Source: Opitutia bacterium Tous-C1TDCM
GTDB taxonomy: Bacteria > Verrucomicrobiota > Verrucomicrobiia > Opitutales > Opitutaceae
Reading direction: 5' to 3'
Assembly: GCA_002288455.1 (NCBI GenBank)
Contig: NEUS01000035.1
Span: forward strand, 1-33,936
DNA: 33,936 bases
Part shown: piece by piece, positions 1 to 10,763 of the stretch
How the letters are laid out: the number at the start of each line of letters is the position of its first letter
Numbering within the stretch: position 1 is the first letter of the stretch
Program-made: the position numbers and the translations under genes
Notes under the pieces: generated by a model
What the model saw: the letters and a program-made list of their open reading frames with translations, nothing else
What the model was told of the DNA's origin: nothing
Databases searched by the model: none

Positions 1-2
1 CC

Positions 3-992
3 TCACGCCGACGGCGCGGCCGGAGCCAGGAGATCGTCGATCGAATCGCTCTCGACGCCGATGTCGGCGAAGAGCCACGAGGACAGGTAGCGTTCGCTGC
101 TCGACGGCACGATCGCGACGATCTGCTTGCCCTTGTTTTCCGGGCGCTGCGCCAGTTGCAACGCGGCCCAGATGATGGCGCCGGAGGAAATACCGACGGG
201 GATGCCGTCGAGTTGGTTGACCTGTTTCGAGACCGGACCGGAGTCGGCTTCCTTCACGCGGATCACTTCGTCGTAGATCTTGGTGTTGAGCACCGCGGGC
301 ACGAAGCCGGCGCCGATGCCCTGCAATTTGTGCGGGCCGGGCTGGCCGCCGGAAAGGACGGGCGAGGAATCGGGCTCGATGGCGACGATCTTCACCTTGG
401 GATTCCGCGCCTTCAGCACTTCGCCGATGCCGGTGATCGTGCCGCCGGTGCCGACGCCGGCGACGACGAAGTCGACCTTGCCGTCGGTGTCGCGCCAGAT
501 CTCTTCCGCCGTCGTGCGGCGGTGGACGGCCGGGTTGGACGGATTGGAGAACTGCTGGAGAATGACGGCGCCCGGGATCTTGGCCGCGAGCTCTTCGGCT
601 TTGGCGATCGCGCCCTTCATGCCCTTCGGCCCTTCGGTGAGGACGAGGCGGGCGCCGAGAATCTTGAGCAGCTTGCGGCGCTCGATGCTCATCGTTTCCG
701 GCATCGTCAAAATCAACTTCAGGCCCTTGGCCGCGGCGACAAACGCGAGCGCGATGCCCGTGTTGCCGGAAGTGGGCTCGATCAGGACGGACTTGGCGTT
801 GATTTTGCCGCTGCGGAGCGCCTCGTCGATCATCGCGAAACCGATGCGGTCCTTCACGCTCGAGAGCGGATTGAAGAACTCCAGTTTCAGCAGCACCTCG
901 GCCTGGGCGTTGTGCGCGGCGGCGGTGCGATTGAGACGGACGAGGGGCGTGTTGCCGATCGTTTCGGTGATGTCGTTGAGGATCTTGGCCAT
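3..992 (-). CDS. cysK: Cysteine synthase (O-acetylserine sulfhydrylase)
   Basis: PLP-dependent cytosolic enzyme that makes L-cysteine from O-acetylserine and sulfide, the last step of sulfur assimilation. The 329-residue protein has the normal family length. The PLP Schiff-base lysine is K47 in SSVKDR, the substrate loop TSGNTG lies at 74-79, and the glycine-rich phosphate-binding GTGGT lies near 180. The reading frame stays open well upstream of the chosen ATG, but family homology begins at MAKILND, which fixes the start at 992. A divergent permease gene begins 154 bp away and may supply sulfate. CysM or a cystathionine beta-synthase-like homologue is less likely because the protein is short and lacks CBS domains. 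The stop codon is 2 bp from the window edge, so the downstream context is unseen. Confidence 0.95.
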   Translation of the reverse strand: MAKILNDITETIGNTPLVRLNRTAAAHNAQAEVLLKLEFFNPLSSVKDRIGFAMIDEALRSGKINAKSVLIEPTSGNTGIALAFVAAAKGLKLILTMPETMSIERRKLLKILGARLVLTEGPKGMKGAIAKAEELAAKIPGAVILQQFSNPSNPAVHRRTTAEEIWRDTDGKVDFVVAGVGTGGTITGIGEVLKARNPKVKIVAIEPDSSPVLSGGQPGPHKLQGIGAGFVPAVLNTKIYDEVIRVKEADSGPVSKQVNQLDGIPVGISSGAIIWAALQLAQRPENKGKQIVAIVPSSSERYLSSWLFADIGVESDSIDDLLAPAAPSA

Positions 993-1146
993 GACGATGG
1001 GTGGTTGAGGGGTGCAGCCAACCGGCTCGAACCGGCCGACGCGGCCCCAAACCGTGGCATAATTTTCCCGGGAGGCCATCCGGAAGACACGGACCGCCGA
1101 TATTTCGCCTCGGCGGCGGGCGCGGCAACCGCCACGTTCGAGCCGC

Positions 1147-2937
1147 ATGTCCTGGGAAATTGCCGCCGTTCTGGCGCTCGTCTTGGCCGCGATCGCGGCG
1201 TTTGTGTGGGAGAAATTCCCGCCGGACGTCGTCGCGCTGACGTTGTTTGTCGTGATTGCGGCGACCGGCCTGGTGCCGATCAAGGAGGCGTTTGCGGTCT
1301 TCTCGAATCCGGCGCCGATCACGGTGGCGGCGATGTTTGTCCTGAGCGCGGCGCTGATCCGCTGCGGGGCGCTCGATTACCTTTCCAGCGCCTTCGAGAA
1401 GGCGGCGTTTCTGCCTTACCAACTGGTGATCTTTTTGCTGGTCGGCCTCGTCGCCTTCGTCTCCGCCTGGATCAACAACACGCCCGTCGTCGTGGTCTTC
1501 GTTCCGGTCGTGCTCAGCCTCTCGCGGCGGATGAAGATTCCCGCTTCGAAATTTCTAATACCGATTTCCTATGCCTCCGTGCTCGGCGGCAATTGCACCC
1601 TCATCGGCACCAGCACCAACCTCGTCGCCAACGGCCTGCTGCTCGAGCACGGCCAACCCGGGCTCGACATGTTCGAACTCTCCTCGGTCGGGCTCCCGGC
1701 CGCGCTCGCCGGCGCCCTCTACCTCGCCCTGTTCGGCAAGAAGCTGCTCCCAGCCCGCGAATCCCTTACTTCCATCCTCAGCGAAGAGGAACGCCGCGAA
1801 TACATGACCGAGGCCTACGTGCCCGCCGGCTCCCCGCTGATCGGCAAGAGCCTGCGCGTCGCCGGCCTCGTCAAGGCCCGCGGCTTCCGCGTCATCGAGG
1901 TGGTCCGCGACGGCGTTGCCATCCACATCGATCCCGCCGTCACGCCGCTGGAGGAAGGCGACCGCTTCGTGCTCGCCTGCCGCCCCTCCGGCATCGCCCA
2001 CGCGCGCGCCATGCCCGGTTTCGATTTCACCGCGGAAGCCGGCCTGGAGCAGATTGCTTCGCACGAAGGTGTCGTTTTCGAGGGCGCCGTCGCCCCGAAT
2101 TCCGAAATCATCGGGCAGAGCATCAGCGAGCTGAACTTCCGCCAACGCTTCCGCGTCATCGTGCTCGCGATCCACCGCGGCGGCGTGAACGTGCGCGACA
2201 AACTCGAGACCCTGCCGCTGCAGATGGGCGACATCCTGCTCATGATGGGCACGGAGCAGGCGGTGAACGGTCTCCGCCAGGGCAACGACATCATCCTGTT
2301 CGACCGTCCGCCCCTGCCTTCGTTCTCGCGCCACAAGCGCATCCCGCTCGTGCTCGCGACCATCGTCGCCGTGATCCTCGGCGAAACCTTCGACGTCGTG
2401 CCGATCCATCTCGGGGCGATCGCCGGCGCCGTGCTGATGTGCGTCACCGGCTGCATCAAGCCGAAGGAAGCCTACGAATCGATCGAGTGGAATCTGCTCT
2501 TCGTGATTTTCGGCATGCTCGCCCTCGGTGTCGCGATGCAGAACAGCGGCGCCGCGGCCTGGCTCGCGCAAAATGTCGTCGCCGGCGTCGGCCATATCGT
2601 CGCCGGGCCGGAGAAGCCGCTAGTGATGCTCGTCTGCATCTACCTCGTCACACTCGTGCTGACGGAGATTCTTTCCAACAACGCCGTCGCCGCGCTGATG
2701 GTGCCGATCGCCCTCGGGATCGCGGCCCAGGCCGGCGTGGATCCCCGGCCCTTCGTCATCGCCGTGACGGTCGCGGCCAGCGCCGCCTTCGCGACGCCGA
2801 TCGGCTACCAGACCAACACCTACATCTACGGCATCGGCGGCTACAAATTCCGCGACTTCGTGAAGATCGGCATACCGCTGAACCTGATCTGCTTCGCCGT
2901 CGCGATGTACTACATCCCGAAGGTCTGGCCGTTCTGA
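1147..2937 (+). CDS. SLC13/DASS-family permease with two RCK_C domains
   Basis: 596-residue inner-membrane transporter of the divalent anion:Na+ symporter (ArsB/NhaD-like) superfamily. Hydrophobic blocks at both ends each carry an Asn-rich hairpin motif: INNTP at about 109-113 and SNNAV at about 510-514. These correspond to the two substrate/sodium sites of DASS proteins. Between them, about 219-293 and 312-385, are two soluble TrkA-C (RCK_C) type domains. Transporters with this layout include sulfate carriers of the SAC1/SLT type, although many are annotated only as citrate-transporter-like. Divergence from cysK suggests an anion needed for sulfur assimilation, probably sulfate. That substrate is inference. 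The gene converges on the metallo-hydrolase gene, and its stop codon lies in a perfect inverted repeat. Confidence 0.9.
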   Translation: MSWEIAAVLALVLAAIAAFVWEKFPPDVVALTLFVVIAATGLVPIKEAFAVFSNPAPITVAAMFVLSAALIRCGALDYLSSAFEKAAFLPYQLVIFLLVGLVAFVSAWINNTPVVVVFVPVVLSLSRRMKIPASKFLIPISYASVLGGNCTLIGTSTNLVANGLLLEHGQPGLDMFELSSVGLPAALAGALYLALFGKKLLPARESLTSILSEEERREYMTEAYVPAGSPLIGKSLRVAGLVKARGFRVIEVVRDGVAIHIDPAVTPLEEGDRFVLACRPSGIAHARAMPGFDFTAEAGLEQIASHEGVVFEGAVAPNSEIIGQSISELNFRQRFRVIVLAIHRGGVNVRDKLETLPLQMGDILLMMGTEQAVNGLRQGNDIILFDRPPLPSFSRHKRIPLVLATIVAVILGETFDVVPIHLGAIAGAVLMCVTGCIKPKEAYESIEWNLLFVIFGMLALGVAMQNSGAAAWLAQNVVAGVGHIVAGPEKPLVMLVCIYLVTLVLTEILSNNAVAALMVPIALGIAAQAGVDPRPFVIAVTVAASAAFATPIGYQTNTYIYGIGGYKFRDFVKIGIPLNLICFAVAMYYIPKVWPF

Positions 2938-2945
2938 GAACGGCC
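2927..2945. terminator. Perfect hairpin over the permease stop codon
   Basis: GGCCGTTC-TGA-GAACGGCC forms an 8-bp stem whose triloop is the TGA stop codon of the permease. It lies 4 bp before the convergent hydrolase stop. Neither strand has a T-tract after it, so it is at best a U-less or RNA-stabilising hairpin. A terminator role is inferred from position. Confidence 0.4.
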
Positions 2946-2949
2946 GGCT

Positions 2950-3729
2950 TCAGAGTTTCAAACGCAGGCCGTCGTAGGCGGCCCGGACTCCGGGCGGCAG
3001 GCTGGCATCGAGCTCCGCGTGGTCGTTGAGGTGGGTCAGGTGCGTCAGCCATGTGGCCGGGGCTCCGATCCGGGCGGCCACGGCCACGGCCTCGCCGATC
3101 GACATGTGCGAGGGGTGCGGCAGCGGGCGCAGGCCGTCGAGGACGACAGCGTCGGCGCCGCGCGCGAGCTGTATCGCGGCTTCGGGTACGTCCTTGCAGT
3201 CGGTGTAGTACGCGAATTTCCGCCCGCTGCTGCGCTCCGTGAAAACGAGGCCGAGGGTGCCGATCGAGCCGTGGGGCAGCAGCGTCGAAGCGATCGTCCC
3301 TTGCGGCAGCTCGAGCAACGCGGGCATGGGCCGCAGCCGGAAGGCGGCGTAGCCTTTCGAAACCGGGCGCTCGCCGATGGCGTAGGGATAGATCGCGCGC
3401 ACCCGCCCCTGCCCTTCGTCCGTCGAATACACCGTCAGGGCCTCGCCGCCGAGCAGGTCGCAGAAGCGGCGCAGGTCGTCCATGCCGCAGACGTGGTCGG
3501 CGTGGCCGTGCGTGAGAATGAAGAAATCGGCGCGCGTGATGCGCTCGCGCAGGCACTGCAGCCGGAACTCGGGCGCGGCGTCCACCTGGATGTGCAGGCC
3601 GTCCATCACGACGTGCACCGAGGCGCGCGTGCGCCGGTTGCGCGGATCGGACGAGGTGCAGACCGGGCAGTCGCAGGCGATCATCGGCACGCCCTGCGAC
3701 GTGCCCGTGCCGAGGAAAATCACTTCCAT
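2950..3729 (-). CDS. PhnP-like metallo-beta-lactamase-fold hydrolase
   Basis: 259-residue cytosolic protein of the MBL-fold phosphodiesterase group that includes PhnP, which hydrolyses phosphoribosyl 1,2-cyclic phosphate. Visible features are the N-terminal FLGTGTSQGVP strand-loop, a cysteine cluster C19-x-C21-x2-C24 as in the structural zinc site of PhnP, and the metal-binding HxHxDH motif H74/H76/D78/H79. Further acidic and histidine ligands follow near YYTD and HPSH. No phosphonate (phn) genes are nearby, so a C-P lyase role is not supported. A general cyclic-phosphodiester or housekeeping hydrolase activity is more likely. The gene stands alone on its strand, convergent with the permease and 48 bp after the next minus-strand gene. 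Confidence 0.85.
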   Translation of the reverse strand: MEVIFLGTGTSQGVPMIACDCPVCTSSDPRNRRTRASVHVVMDGLHIQVDAAPEFRLQCLRERITRADFFILTHGHADHVCGMDDLRRFCDLLGGEALTVYSTDEGQGRVRAIYPYAIGERPVSKGYAAFRLRPMPALLELPQGTIASTLLPHGSIGTLGLVFTERSSGRKFAYYTDCKDVPEAAIQLARGADAVVLDGLRPLPHPSHMSIGEAVAVAARIGAPATWLTHLTHLNDHAELDASLPPGVRAAYDGLRLKL

Positions 3730-3777
3730 GCGCGCGAGCGTGGCGAGGGTCGGAATCCCGTCAACCGCCGCGCCGCT

Positions 3778-4590
3778 TCAGGGCGCCGCGGGACGCGCCG
3801 CCAGCCAGGCGAGCGCCTGCGGGACCATGTTTTCCAGGCCCGGCGTATCCTCGGAATGGGGACTGATGGTCAGGACGCGGCCGCGGCCGAACGGCGCGTG
3901 CACGGCGGCCGGCGAATCCACCATCACGCCGACGGGCGTGCCGTTGCGGGCGAACTCGGTGCGGAAAACGGCGGCGACCTCGTAGGGCGGCAGATCGGCG
4001 CGGCCCAGCGGCTTGATGATCGGGCCGTTGTTGTAGCGGATCGTGAACGGCGCGGCGACGGGACCGAACAGGGCGCGGCCCGGAGCCGTCAATTCCGCGC
4101 GGACCATACCGCCGCCGCGGCGCCATTTCGGCGACACCGTCTTGGCGTTGAGGATACCGAGACCCCACTCGAAACCGGCGCAGGCCAGGTACGCGCCGGC
4201 GCAGATCCCGAGGTAGCCGCCGCCGCGCTCGACGAAGGCGCGGACGTTTTTGCGGCCCGCTTCGCCGAGGGCCTTGGCCTGCGCGCTGCCGCTGCCGCCG
4301 GAGAAGACGACGATATCGAATTCCGAAAGATCGCGCGTGCCCATTTCGGCGGCCTTGACCGGCGTGACCGTCGCGCCGGGCAACTGCGCGGCGCGGGCGG
4401 TGACGGCCGCGATCCCTTTGGCGCCGGAGCCGTCGCCTTCGTAGAGGGCGATTTTGAGGGGCCGGACGTTTTCCGGCGCCGCAAAGACGGACGAGGGATT
4501 CGGCGGCGGCGGGGCGGCTTCGCCGCGGAGGCCGGCGGCCGGCAACGAAACGAAAAACGCGAGGCGGAGGAAGAGGCCGGGCCGGAACAT
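3778..4590 (-). CDS. Exported BPL_N (class I amidotransferase-like) protein
   Basis: 270-residue protein of unknown substrate. The ATG at 4590 is preferred to an upstream in-frame ATG at 4626 because it gives a clean signal peptide (Arg residues, then a Leu/Phe-rich core, ending near Ala-Gly/Glu-Ala at about 18-26). The mature part matches the BPL_N family, a class I glutamine-amidotransferase-like fold first named from biotin-protein ligases. It has an open sheet with FSGGSG, a nucleophile elbow GICAGAYL with C130, and an H245-x-E247 pair in SPHSED. A Cys-His-Glu triad therefore appears intact. No biotin ligase catalytic domain is present. A periplasmic amidase-like role is inferred. It lies downstream of groEL but is separated from it by a strong terminator. 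Confidence 0.75.
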   Translation of the reverse strand: MFRPGLFLRLAFFVSLPAAGLRGEAAPPPPNPSSVFAAPENVRPLKIALYEGDGSGAKGIAAVTARAAQLPGATVTPVKAAEMGTRDLSEFDIVVFSGGSGSAQAKALGEAGRKNVRAFVERGGGYLGICAGAYLACAGFEWGLGILNAKTVSPKWRRGGGMVRAELTAPGRALFGPVAAPFTIRYNNGPIIKPLGRADLPPYEVAAVFRTEFARNGTPVGVMVDSPAAVHAPFGRGRVLTISPHSEDTPGLENMVPQALAWLAARPAAP

Positions 4591-4624
4591 GCGGACCACG
4601 CAAGGCGCGGAGCACGCGGCCGGC

Positions 4625-4663
4625 AAAAAGAAAAAGGCGCCCCGCGGGAGCGGGACGCCTTTT
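4625..4663 (-). terminator. Intrinsic terminator after groEL
   Basis: A 14-bp stem (4632-4645 with 4650-4663, one A:C mismatch) and a GGGA/TCCC loop are followed on the minus strand by a run of 12 bases with 11 T (rc of 4625-4635 and beyond). It is 33 bp past the groEL stop and ends the chaperone transcript before the BPL_N gene. Confidence 0.92.
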
Positions 4664-4695
4664 GGAACGAACTCCGGAGACCGGAGAACGGAATC

Positions 4696-6330
<1,635 letters not shown>

Positions 6331-6375
6331 GGTACGTGTGAGTGATCAAATGTTGGAGTTGAGGAAACGGGGCGA

Positions 6376-6672
6376 TCAACCGATGACGCCGAGGATGTCG
6401 TCCTCGCGGACGAGCGTGTACTTCTTTTCGTCGAGCTTCACTTCGGTGCCGCCGTATTTGCTGATGAGGACGCGGTCGCCGACCTTGACTTCGAAGGGCG
6501 TGACTTTGCCGTCGTCGCCTTTCTTGCCGGTGCCGAGGGCGATGACTTTCGCCTCCTGCGGCTTTTCTTTGGCGCTGTCCGGGATGATGATACCGCCGCG
6601 GACCTGCTCTTTTTCTTCGAGATGCTCGACGAGGACGCGGTCCCCGATCGGCTTGATTTTGACGTTAGCCAT
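6376..6672 (-). CDS. groES: Co-chaperonin GroES (Hsp10)
   Basis: 98-residue lid of the GroEL chamber. The sequence starts [16 protein letters not shown], carries the mobile-loop region with [15 protein letters not shown] at about 26-40, and has the KYGGTEVK and EDDILGVI strands that complete the beta-barrel. The frame stays open far upstream through the dnaK gene, but the homology start and the family length fix the ATG at 6672. It is 104 bp downstream of dnaK and 45 bp upstream of groEL, so the three are likely cotranscribed. The short leader contains three 7-bp units beginning GTT (6677-6697), discussed as a finding. Confidence 0.97.
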   Translation of the reverse strand: MANVKIKPIGDRVLVEHLEEKEQVRGGIIIPDSAKEKPQEAKVIALGTGKKGDDGKVTPFEVKVGDRVLISKYGGTEVKLDEKKYTLVREDDILGVIG

Positions 6673-6776
6673 ATTGGTTTTTGGTTTAGGGTTGAAGGGT
6701 GATGTTTGGATCGGGTCGGAACAAAGCGCGCCGCCTGCGAACGATTCGCGAACGGAGCACAAAGGGATGGAGCGCC

Positions 6777-8726
6777 TTACTTTTTCTTGTCGTCGTCGAC
6801 GACTTCGAAGTCGGCATCGACGACGTCGGCCTTCTTCTCGGCCTTCTTGCCGGCGGCTGCGCCCGGCGCGGGACCGTCGGCCGCAGCCTCGGGACCGGCG
6901 GCGGCGCCGGCGGCCTGGGCGTTCTTCTGGGCTTCGGCGTAGAGCTCGGGACCGATGGCGCTGAGCTTCTCGAGGGCGGCCTTCATCTTGTCGGCGTCGT
7001 TGGACTCGAGGTCTTTCTTCGCGTCGGCGAGGGCGGCTTCGCCCTTCGCCTTGATGGCGGCGGGGATTTTGTCGCCGCCGTCCTTGATCGTCTTCTCGAG
7101 CTGGTAGATGGCGGAATCGAGCTGGTTCTTCGATTCGACGGCTTCTTTGCGCTTCTTGTCTTCGGCGGCGTGGAGCTCGGCTTCCTTGGTCATTTTCTCG
7201 ACTTCTTCCTTCGAGAGACCGGAGGAACCTTGGATAGTGATTTTCTGGTCCTTGCCGGTGCCGAGGTCCTTGGCGGAAACGTGGAGGATGCCGTTGGCAT
7301 CGATGTCGAAGGTGACTTCGATCTGCGGCGTGCCGCGCGGCGCGGGCGGGATGCCGTCGAGCTTGAAGGTGCCGAGCACCTTGTTGTCGCGGGACATCGG
7401 GCGCTCGCCCTGCAGGACGACGATTTCGACGCCGGGCTGGTTGTCGCTGTACGTGGAGAACGTCTGCGTCTTCTTGGCCGGGATCGTGGTGTTGCGCGGG
7501 ATCATCGGCGTGGCGACCTGACCGGCCGTCTCGATGCCGAGCGTGAGCGGCGTGACGTCGAGCAGGAGGACATCGCGGACTTCGCCCTTGAGCACACCGC
7601 CCTGGACCGCGGCGCCGATGGCGACGACTTCGTCGGGATTGACGCCCTGGTGCGGCGGTTTGCCGCCGAGCTGTTTCGCGATGTCGACGACCTTCGGCAT
7701 GCGGGTCATGCCGCCGACGAGCACGAGTTCGTCGATCTGCGCGGACGTGAGTTCGGCATCCTTGAGACAGGCCTTGAACGGCGGGAGGCAGCGCTCGAAG
7801 AGCGATTCGCAGATCTGCTCCATCTTGGAGCGGGAGAGCTGGACGTTGAGATGCTTCGGGCCGGAGGCGTCGGCCGTGATGAACGGCAAATTGAGGTCGA
7901 CGGACTGCGCGGAAGAGAGGGCGATCTTGGCTTTTTCGGCTTCTTCCTTGAGACGCTGGAGGGCCATCGGATCCTTGCGGAGGTCGATGCCGTTTTCCTT
8001 TTTGAACGTCTCGACGAGCCACGAGATGAGGGCTTCGTCCCAATTGTCGCCGCCGAGATGGGTGTCGCCGTTGGTCGCCTTCACTTCGAAGACGCCGTCG
8101 CCGATTTCGAGCACGGACACGTCGAAGGTGCCGCCGCCCAAGTCGAAGACCGCGATCTTCTCGTCCTTCTTTTTGTCGAGACCGTAGGCGAGGGACGCCG
8201 CCGTAGGTTCATTGATGATACGGAGCACCTCGAGACCGGCGATCTTGCCGGCGTCCTTGGTGGCCTGGCGCTGCGAGTCGTTGAAGTACGCGGGCACCGT
8301 GATGACGGCCTGCGTGACCTTGTCGCCGAGGTAGGCTTCGGCGTCGGCCTTCAGCTTGCCGAGGACAAAGGCAGCGATCTGCTGCGGGGCGAACTGCTCG
8401 GTCTTGTCGCCGACCTGGACCTCGATGTAGGCGTCGCCGTTTTTCCCTTCGACGGTCTTGAAGGGCATGTTCTTGGCCTCTTCGCGGACCTCGGTGAATT
8501 TGCGGCCGATGAAACGCTTGGCCGAGAAGACGGTGTTGCGCGGGTTGGTGACGGCCTGCCGCTTGGCGGCTTGGCCGACCAGACGCTCGCCCGACTTCGT
8601 GAACGCGACCACCGAGGGCGTCGTGCGGGCGCCTTCCGCGTTGGGGATGACCACGGGTTCGCCGCCTTCCATGACGGCCATGCAAGAATTCGTGGTCCCA
8701 AGATCGATACCGATAATGCGGCTCAT
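6777..8726 (-). CDS. dnaK: Chaperone DnaK (Hsp70)
   Basis: 649-residue Hsp70 that binds exposed hydrophobic peptides in an ATP-dependent cycle. The N-terminal ATPase has GIDLGTTNS (phosphate 1), [11 protein letters not shown] (phosphate 2), [11 protein letters not shown] and the adenosine motif VGGMTRMP. The substrate-binding domain follows ([11 protein letters not shown] onward), then a helical lid and a disordered tail ending [13 protein letters not shown], the usual DnaK-type acidic end that binds DnaJ. Its partners grpE and dnaJ and the repressor hrcA are not in the window. The gene heads a dnaK-groES-groEL series, which is not the common arrangement. The 233-bp upstream region is shared with a divergent LON-domain gene and has an AT-rich island at about 8771-8805 that may hold the promoter. 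Confidence 0.98.
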   Translation of the reverse strand: MSRIIGIDLGTTNSCMAVMEGGEPVVIPNAEGARTTPSVVAFTKSGERLVGQAAKRQAVTNPRNTVFSAKRFIGRKFTEVREEAKNMPFKTVEGKNGDAYIEVQVGDKTEQFAPQQIAAFVLGKLKADAEAYLGDKVTQAVITVPAYFNDSQRQATKDAGKIAGLEVLRIINEPTAASLAYGLDKKKDEKIAVFDLGGGTFDVSVLEIGDGVFEVKATNGDTHLGGDNWDEALISWLVETFKKENGIDLRKDPMALQRLKEEAEKAKIALSSAQSVDLNLPFITADASGPKHLNVQLSRSKMEQICESLFERCLPPFKACLKDAELTSAQIDELVLVGGMTRMPKVVDIAKQLGGKPPHQGVNPDEVVAIGAAVQGGVLKGEVRDVLLLDVTPLTLGIETAGQVATPMIPRNTTIPAKKTQTFSTYSDNQPGVEIVVLQGERPMSRDNKVLGTFKLDGIPPAPRGTPQIEVTFDIDANGILHVSAKDLGTGKDQKITIQGSSGLSKEEVEKMTKEAELHAAEDKKRKEAVESKNQLDSAIYQLEKTIKDGGDKIPAAIKAKGEAALADAKKDLESNDADKMKAALEKLSAIGPELYAEAQKNAQAAGAAAGPEAAADGPAPGAAAGKKAEKKADVVDADFEVVDDDKKK

Positions 8727-8859
8727 GCCCCACGCCTAGCAACGGATGTGCCCCGGGCGGGTGCGAAATCGTAAGTTACTGATATTTAGCTGTTAGAAAG
8801 TTATCTCGACGCCGAGCGATCCGTTGGCAACGCAACCGGCGACCGAAAAGCAGCCAACT

Positions 8860-8875
8860 TGGCACAGTGCTGGCA
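8860..8875 (+). promoter_or_regulatory. Possible sigma-54 promoter (alternative sigma-70) before LON-domain gene
   Basis: TGGCACAGTGCTGGCA has the -24 GG and -12 GC at the required 12-bp spacing and matches 11 of 13 fixed positions of TGGCACGnnnnTTGCW. An overlapping sigma-70 reading also exists: CTGGCA (8870-8875), a 17-bp gap, then TAAAAA (8893-8898). The sequence alone does not decide between them. Confidence 0.35.
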
Positions 8876-8959
8876 CAGGGTGTGCGACAGCCTAAAAATC
8901 CATGGCGCTATCATGTCACACCGGTTGAATTCCCGCGCCCCACTCCTACGGTCTCGCAC

Positions 8960-9655
8960 ATGGAAATGGAAATCACACTGCCGAATGAAGTGCCGGTGAT
9001 GACGTTGCCGAACACGGCTTTTTTTCCGCAGGCGCTGATGCCGCTCCATATTTTCGAACCGCGCTACCGCGAGATGCTCCGCGATGTCTTGGCGTCGAAC
9101 CGGCTCTTTGCCGTGGCGGGCCTGAACCAAGGGCTGCTCCCGGAGGCGGAGCAATTCGAGCCGCCGCACCGCGTGGCGACCGTCGGCATCATCCGCGCCT
9201 GCCAGAAGAACGGCAACGGCACCTCCAACTTGCTCCTGCAGGGGCTTTGCCGGGTCGCGATCGAGTCGATTTTGAGCGACGAGCCCTACCGCCGGATCCG
9301 CATCCGCGCGTTGGCGAGCGAGCCGGGCGCCGACGCGGCGGAGATCGCGGCGCTGCGCCGGGAGTTGGCGCGCCTGCTCGGGATCAAGCGCCGGCTGGCG
9401 GCCGCCCGCGCGCCGCAGGGGTCGGCCGAGATGGCTGACTTCCTCAAGACCGTCGAAGACCCGGAGGCTTTCGTCGATCTCGCGGCCTTCAGCCTGTGCG
9501 AGGACCCCGGTCTCAAGCAGAAGCTGCTCGAAACCCTCGACGTCCGCCGGCGGCTCGAACTTTTCGGCCGGCGGCTGCGCGGCGAAATCGAAGCGATCAA
9601 ATTGCAGCGCAAACTCCAGGGGCGGCTCGCGGACGATGAGATTTCCCACAACTGA
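8960..9655 (+). CDS. LON substrate-binding domain protein
   Basis: 231-residue stand-alone homologue of the N-terminal domain of Lon protease, without AAA+ or protease parts. The diagnostic start is LPNTAFFPQALMPLHIFEPRYREML at about 16-40. A beta-rich half follows with VATVGIIR and a Leu-rich QGLCRVAI strand, then an alpha-helical second half (about 125-231). The start is placed at MEMEITLP because homology begins there; an in-frame ATG at 8867 would add 31 residues of no family resemblance. The biochemical role of this family in bacteria is not established, and binding of unfolded substrates is inferred from Lon. Its divergence from dnaK fits a protein-quality-control role. Confidence 0.85.
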   Translation: MEMEITLPNEVPVMTLPNTAFFPQALMPLHIFEPRYREMLRDVLASNRLFAVAGLNQGLLPEAEQFEPPHRVATVGIIRACQKNGNGTSNLLLQGLCRVAIESILSDEPYRRIRIRALASEPGADAAEIAALRRELARLLGIKRRLAAARAPQGSAEMADFLKTVEDPEAFVDLAAFSLCEDPGLKQKLLETLDVRRRLELFGRRLRGEIEAIKLQRKLQGRLADDEISHN

Positions 9656-9765
9656 AGCCCGCCGGCCGGACGCGTCCCGCGGCGGCCGATTTACCCGGTT
9701 TTGATCGGCGCGGAACGATTCCCGCTCGTCGGTCGCCCGCGCGGCGATTTCCTTTCCGTCCACGC

Positions 9766-10161
9766 ATGACCGCACCCGCCGCCGCTTCGTCCGTGCTCGT
9801 CGCCGACGACGAAGAAGGTATCCGGAATTTGGTTTCACTCTGGCTGGCCCAGGCCGGGCACCGGGTCGCGGCCGCCGATTCCGGCAAAACGGCTTCCGCC
9901 CTGCTCAAGACCCAGCGCTTCGACATCGTCGTCACCGATGTCGTGATGCCCGACGGCGACGGCTTCGAACTCATCGCCCAGGTCCGGCGGCTGCAGCCGG
10001 CGAGCCGCATTCTTGCGATCTCCGGCGGCGGCAAATACCTGCAGGGCGCCGATTGCCTCCGCATGGCGCAGGGGCTGGGGGCGCACGGCATCGTGATGAA
10101 GCCGTTCACGCGGGAGCAGTTTCTCGCGGAGTTCGGCAACCTCGGCCCGGCCGCCGGCTGA
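9766..10161 (+). CDS. Single-domain response regulator (CheY-like receiver)
   Basis: 131-residue protein consisting of one receiver domain with no output domain. The acidic pocket is D14/D15, the phospho-acceptor is D58 in VVTDVVMPDGDG, the switch Ser is S86 in AISGGG, and the conserved lysine is K112 in MKPF. All phosphorylation residues are present, so it should act as a phosphorylated signalling protein through protein contacts. No histidine kinase is nearby, so its partner is unknown. The short Ala-rich lead (TAPAAASS) before the first strand is normal. A GNAT gene follows 50 bp later on the same strand and may be cotranscribed. Confidence 0.92.
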   Translation: MTAPAAASSVLVADDEEGIRNLVSLWLAQAGHRVAAADSGKTASALLKTQRFDIVVTDVVMPDGDGFELIAQVRRLQPASRILAISGGGKYLQGADCLRMAQGLGAHGIVMKPFTREQFLAEFGNLGPAAG

Positions 10162-10211
10162 ACCGAGAGCGAATGCTTGCGGCGCGGGCCGGCGGGACGG
10201 CAGCGTGCCGC

Positions 10212-10754
10212 ATGGCTGAATTTCCGATCCTCCGGCAAGCCACGGACGCCGATCTGCCCGCCCTCGAGCGGCTGATCGAAACCTCGACCCGCACCCTGCT
10301 GGCGCGACACTACTCGGCGGCGCAACTCGAGGCCGCGCTCGGGCCGGTCTTCGGCGTCGACCGCCAGCTGGTCCGCGACGGGACCTACTTCGCCTGCGAC
10401 CACGACGGCGAGATCGTCGCCTGCGGAGGCTGGAGCAAACGCGCCTCCGTCTACGGCGGCGACCGGGCCCGCCGGAACGAGGATCCGCTGCTGGATCCGG
10501 CGCGGGACGCGGCCCGGATCCGGGCTTTCTTCGTGGCGCCGGCGTGGGAACGACGGGGACTCGGGCGTGCCCTGCTGGCGGCCAGCGAGGCCGCGATCCG
10601 GGAAGCAGGTTTCACGCGGATCGAATTGGCCGCCACCCTCGCCGGCGAGCCGCTGTATCGGGCGAACGGTTACAGTGTCGCGGCCCGCACGGAAGCGCCG
10701 CTGCCGGGCGGCCTGACGCTCACGGTGATCCGCATGACCAAGACGGTCGGCTGA
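10212..10754 (+). CDS. GNAT-family N-acetyltransferase
   Basis: 180-residue acetyl-CoA-dependent acetyltransferase of unknown substrate. It begins with the typical FPILRQATDADLPALERLI strand-helix. Motif A, FFVAPAWERRGLGRALL (R-R-G-L-G acetyl-CoA loop), lies at about 110-126, and the C-terminal YRANGYSV segment is the usual GNAT motif B. The start at 10212 matches the family start; the upstream open frame overlaps the response-regulator gene and has no homology. The gene converges on the S41-like gene with only 9 bp between their stop codons. The substrate, whether small molecule or protein N-terminus, cannot be told from sequence. Confidence 0.88.
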   Translation: MAEFPILRQATDADLPALERLIETSTRTLLARHYSAAQLEAALGPVFGVDRQLVRDGTYFACDHDGEIVACGGWSKRASVYGGDRARRNEDPLLDPARDAARIRAFFVAPAWERRGLGRALLAASEAAIREAGFTRIELAATLAGEPLYRANGYSVAARTEAPLPGGLTLTVIRMTKTVG

Positions 10755-10763
10755 TTCCCGGGC

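Noticed and set aside
6376..8043. A 555-codon frame including groES
   Set aside because: The upstream 450 codons are an off-frame reading of dnaK; GroES is a 98-residue protein starting at 6672.
6699..8774. Plus-strand open frame of 691 codons opposite dnaK
   Set aside because: It is a complementary-strand shadow of dnaK with a repetitive Asp/Gly/Leu/Glu composition; dnaK is certain.
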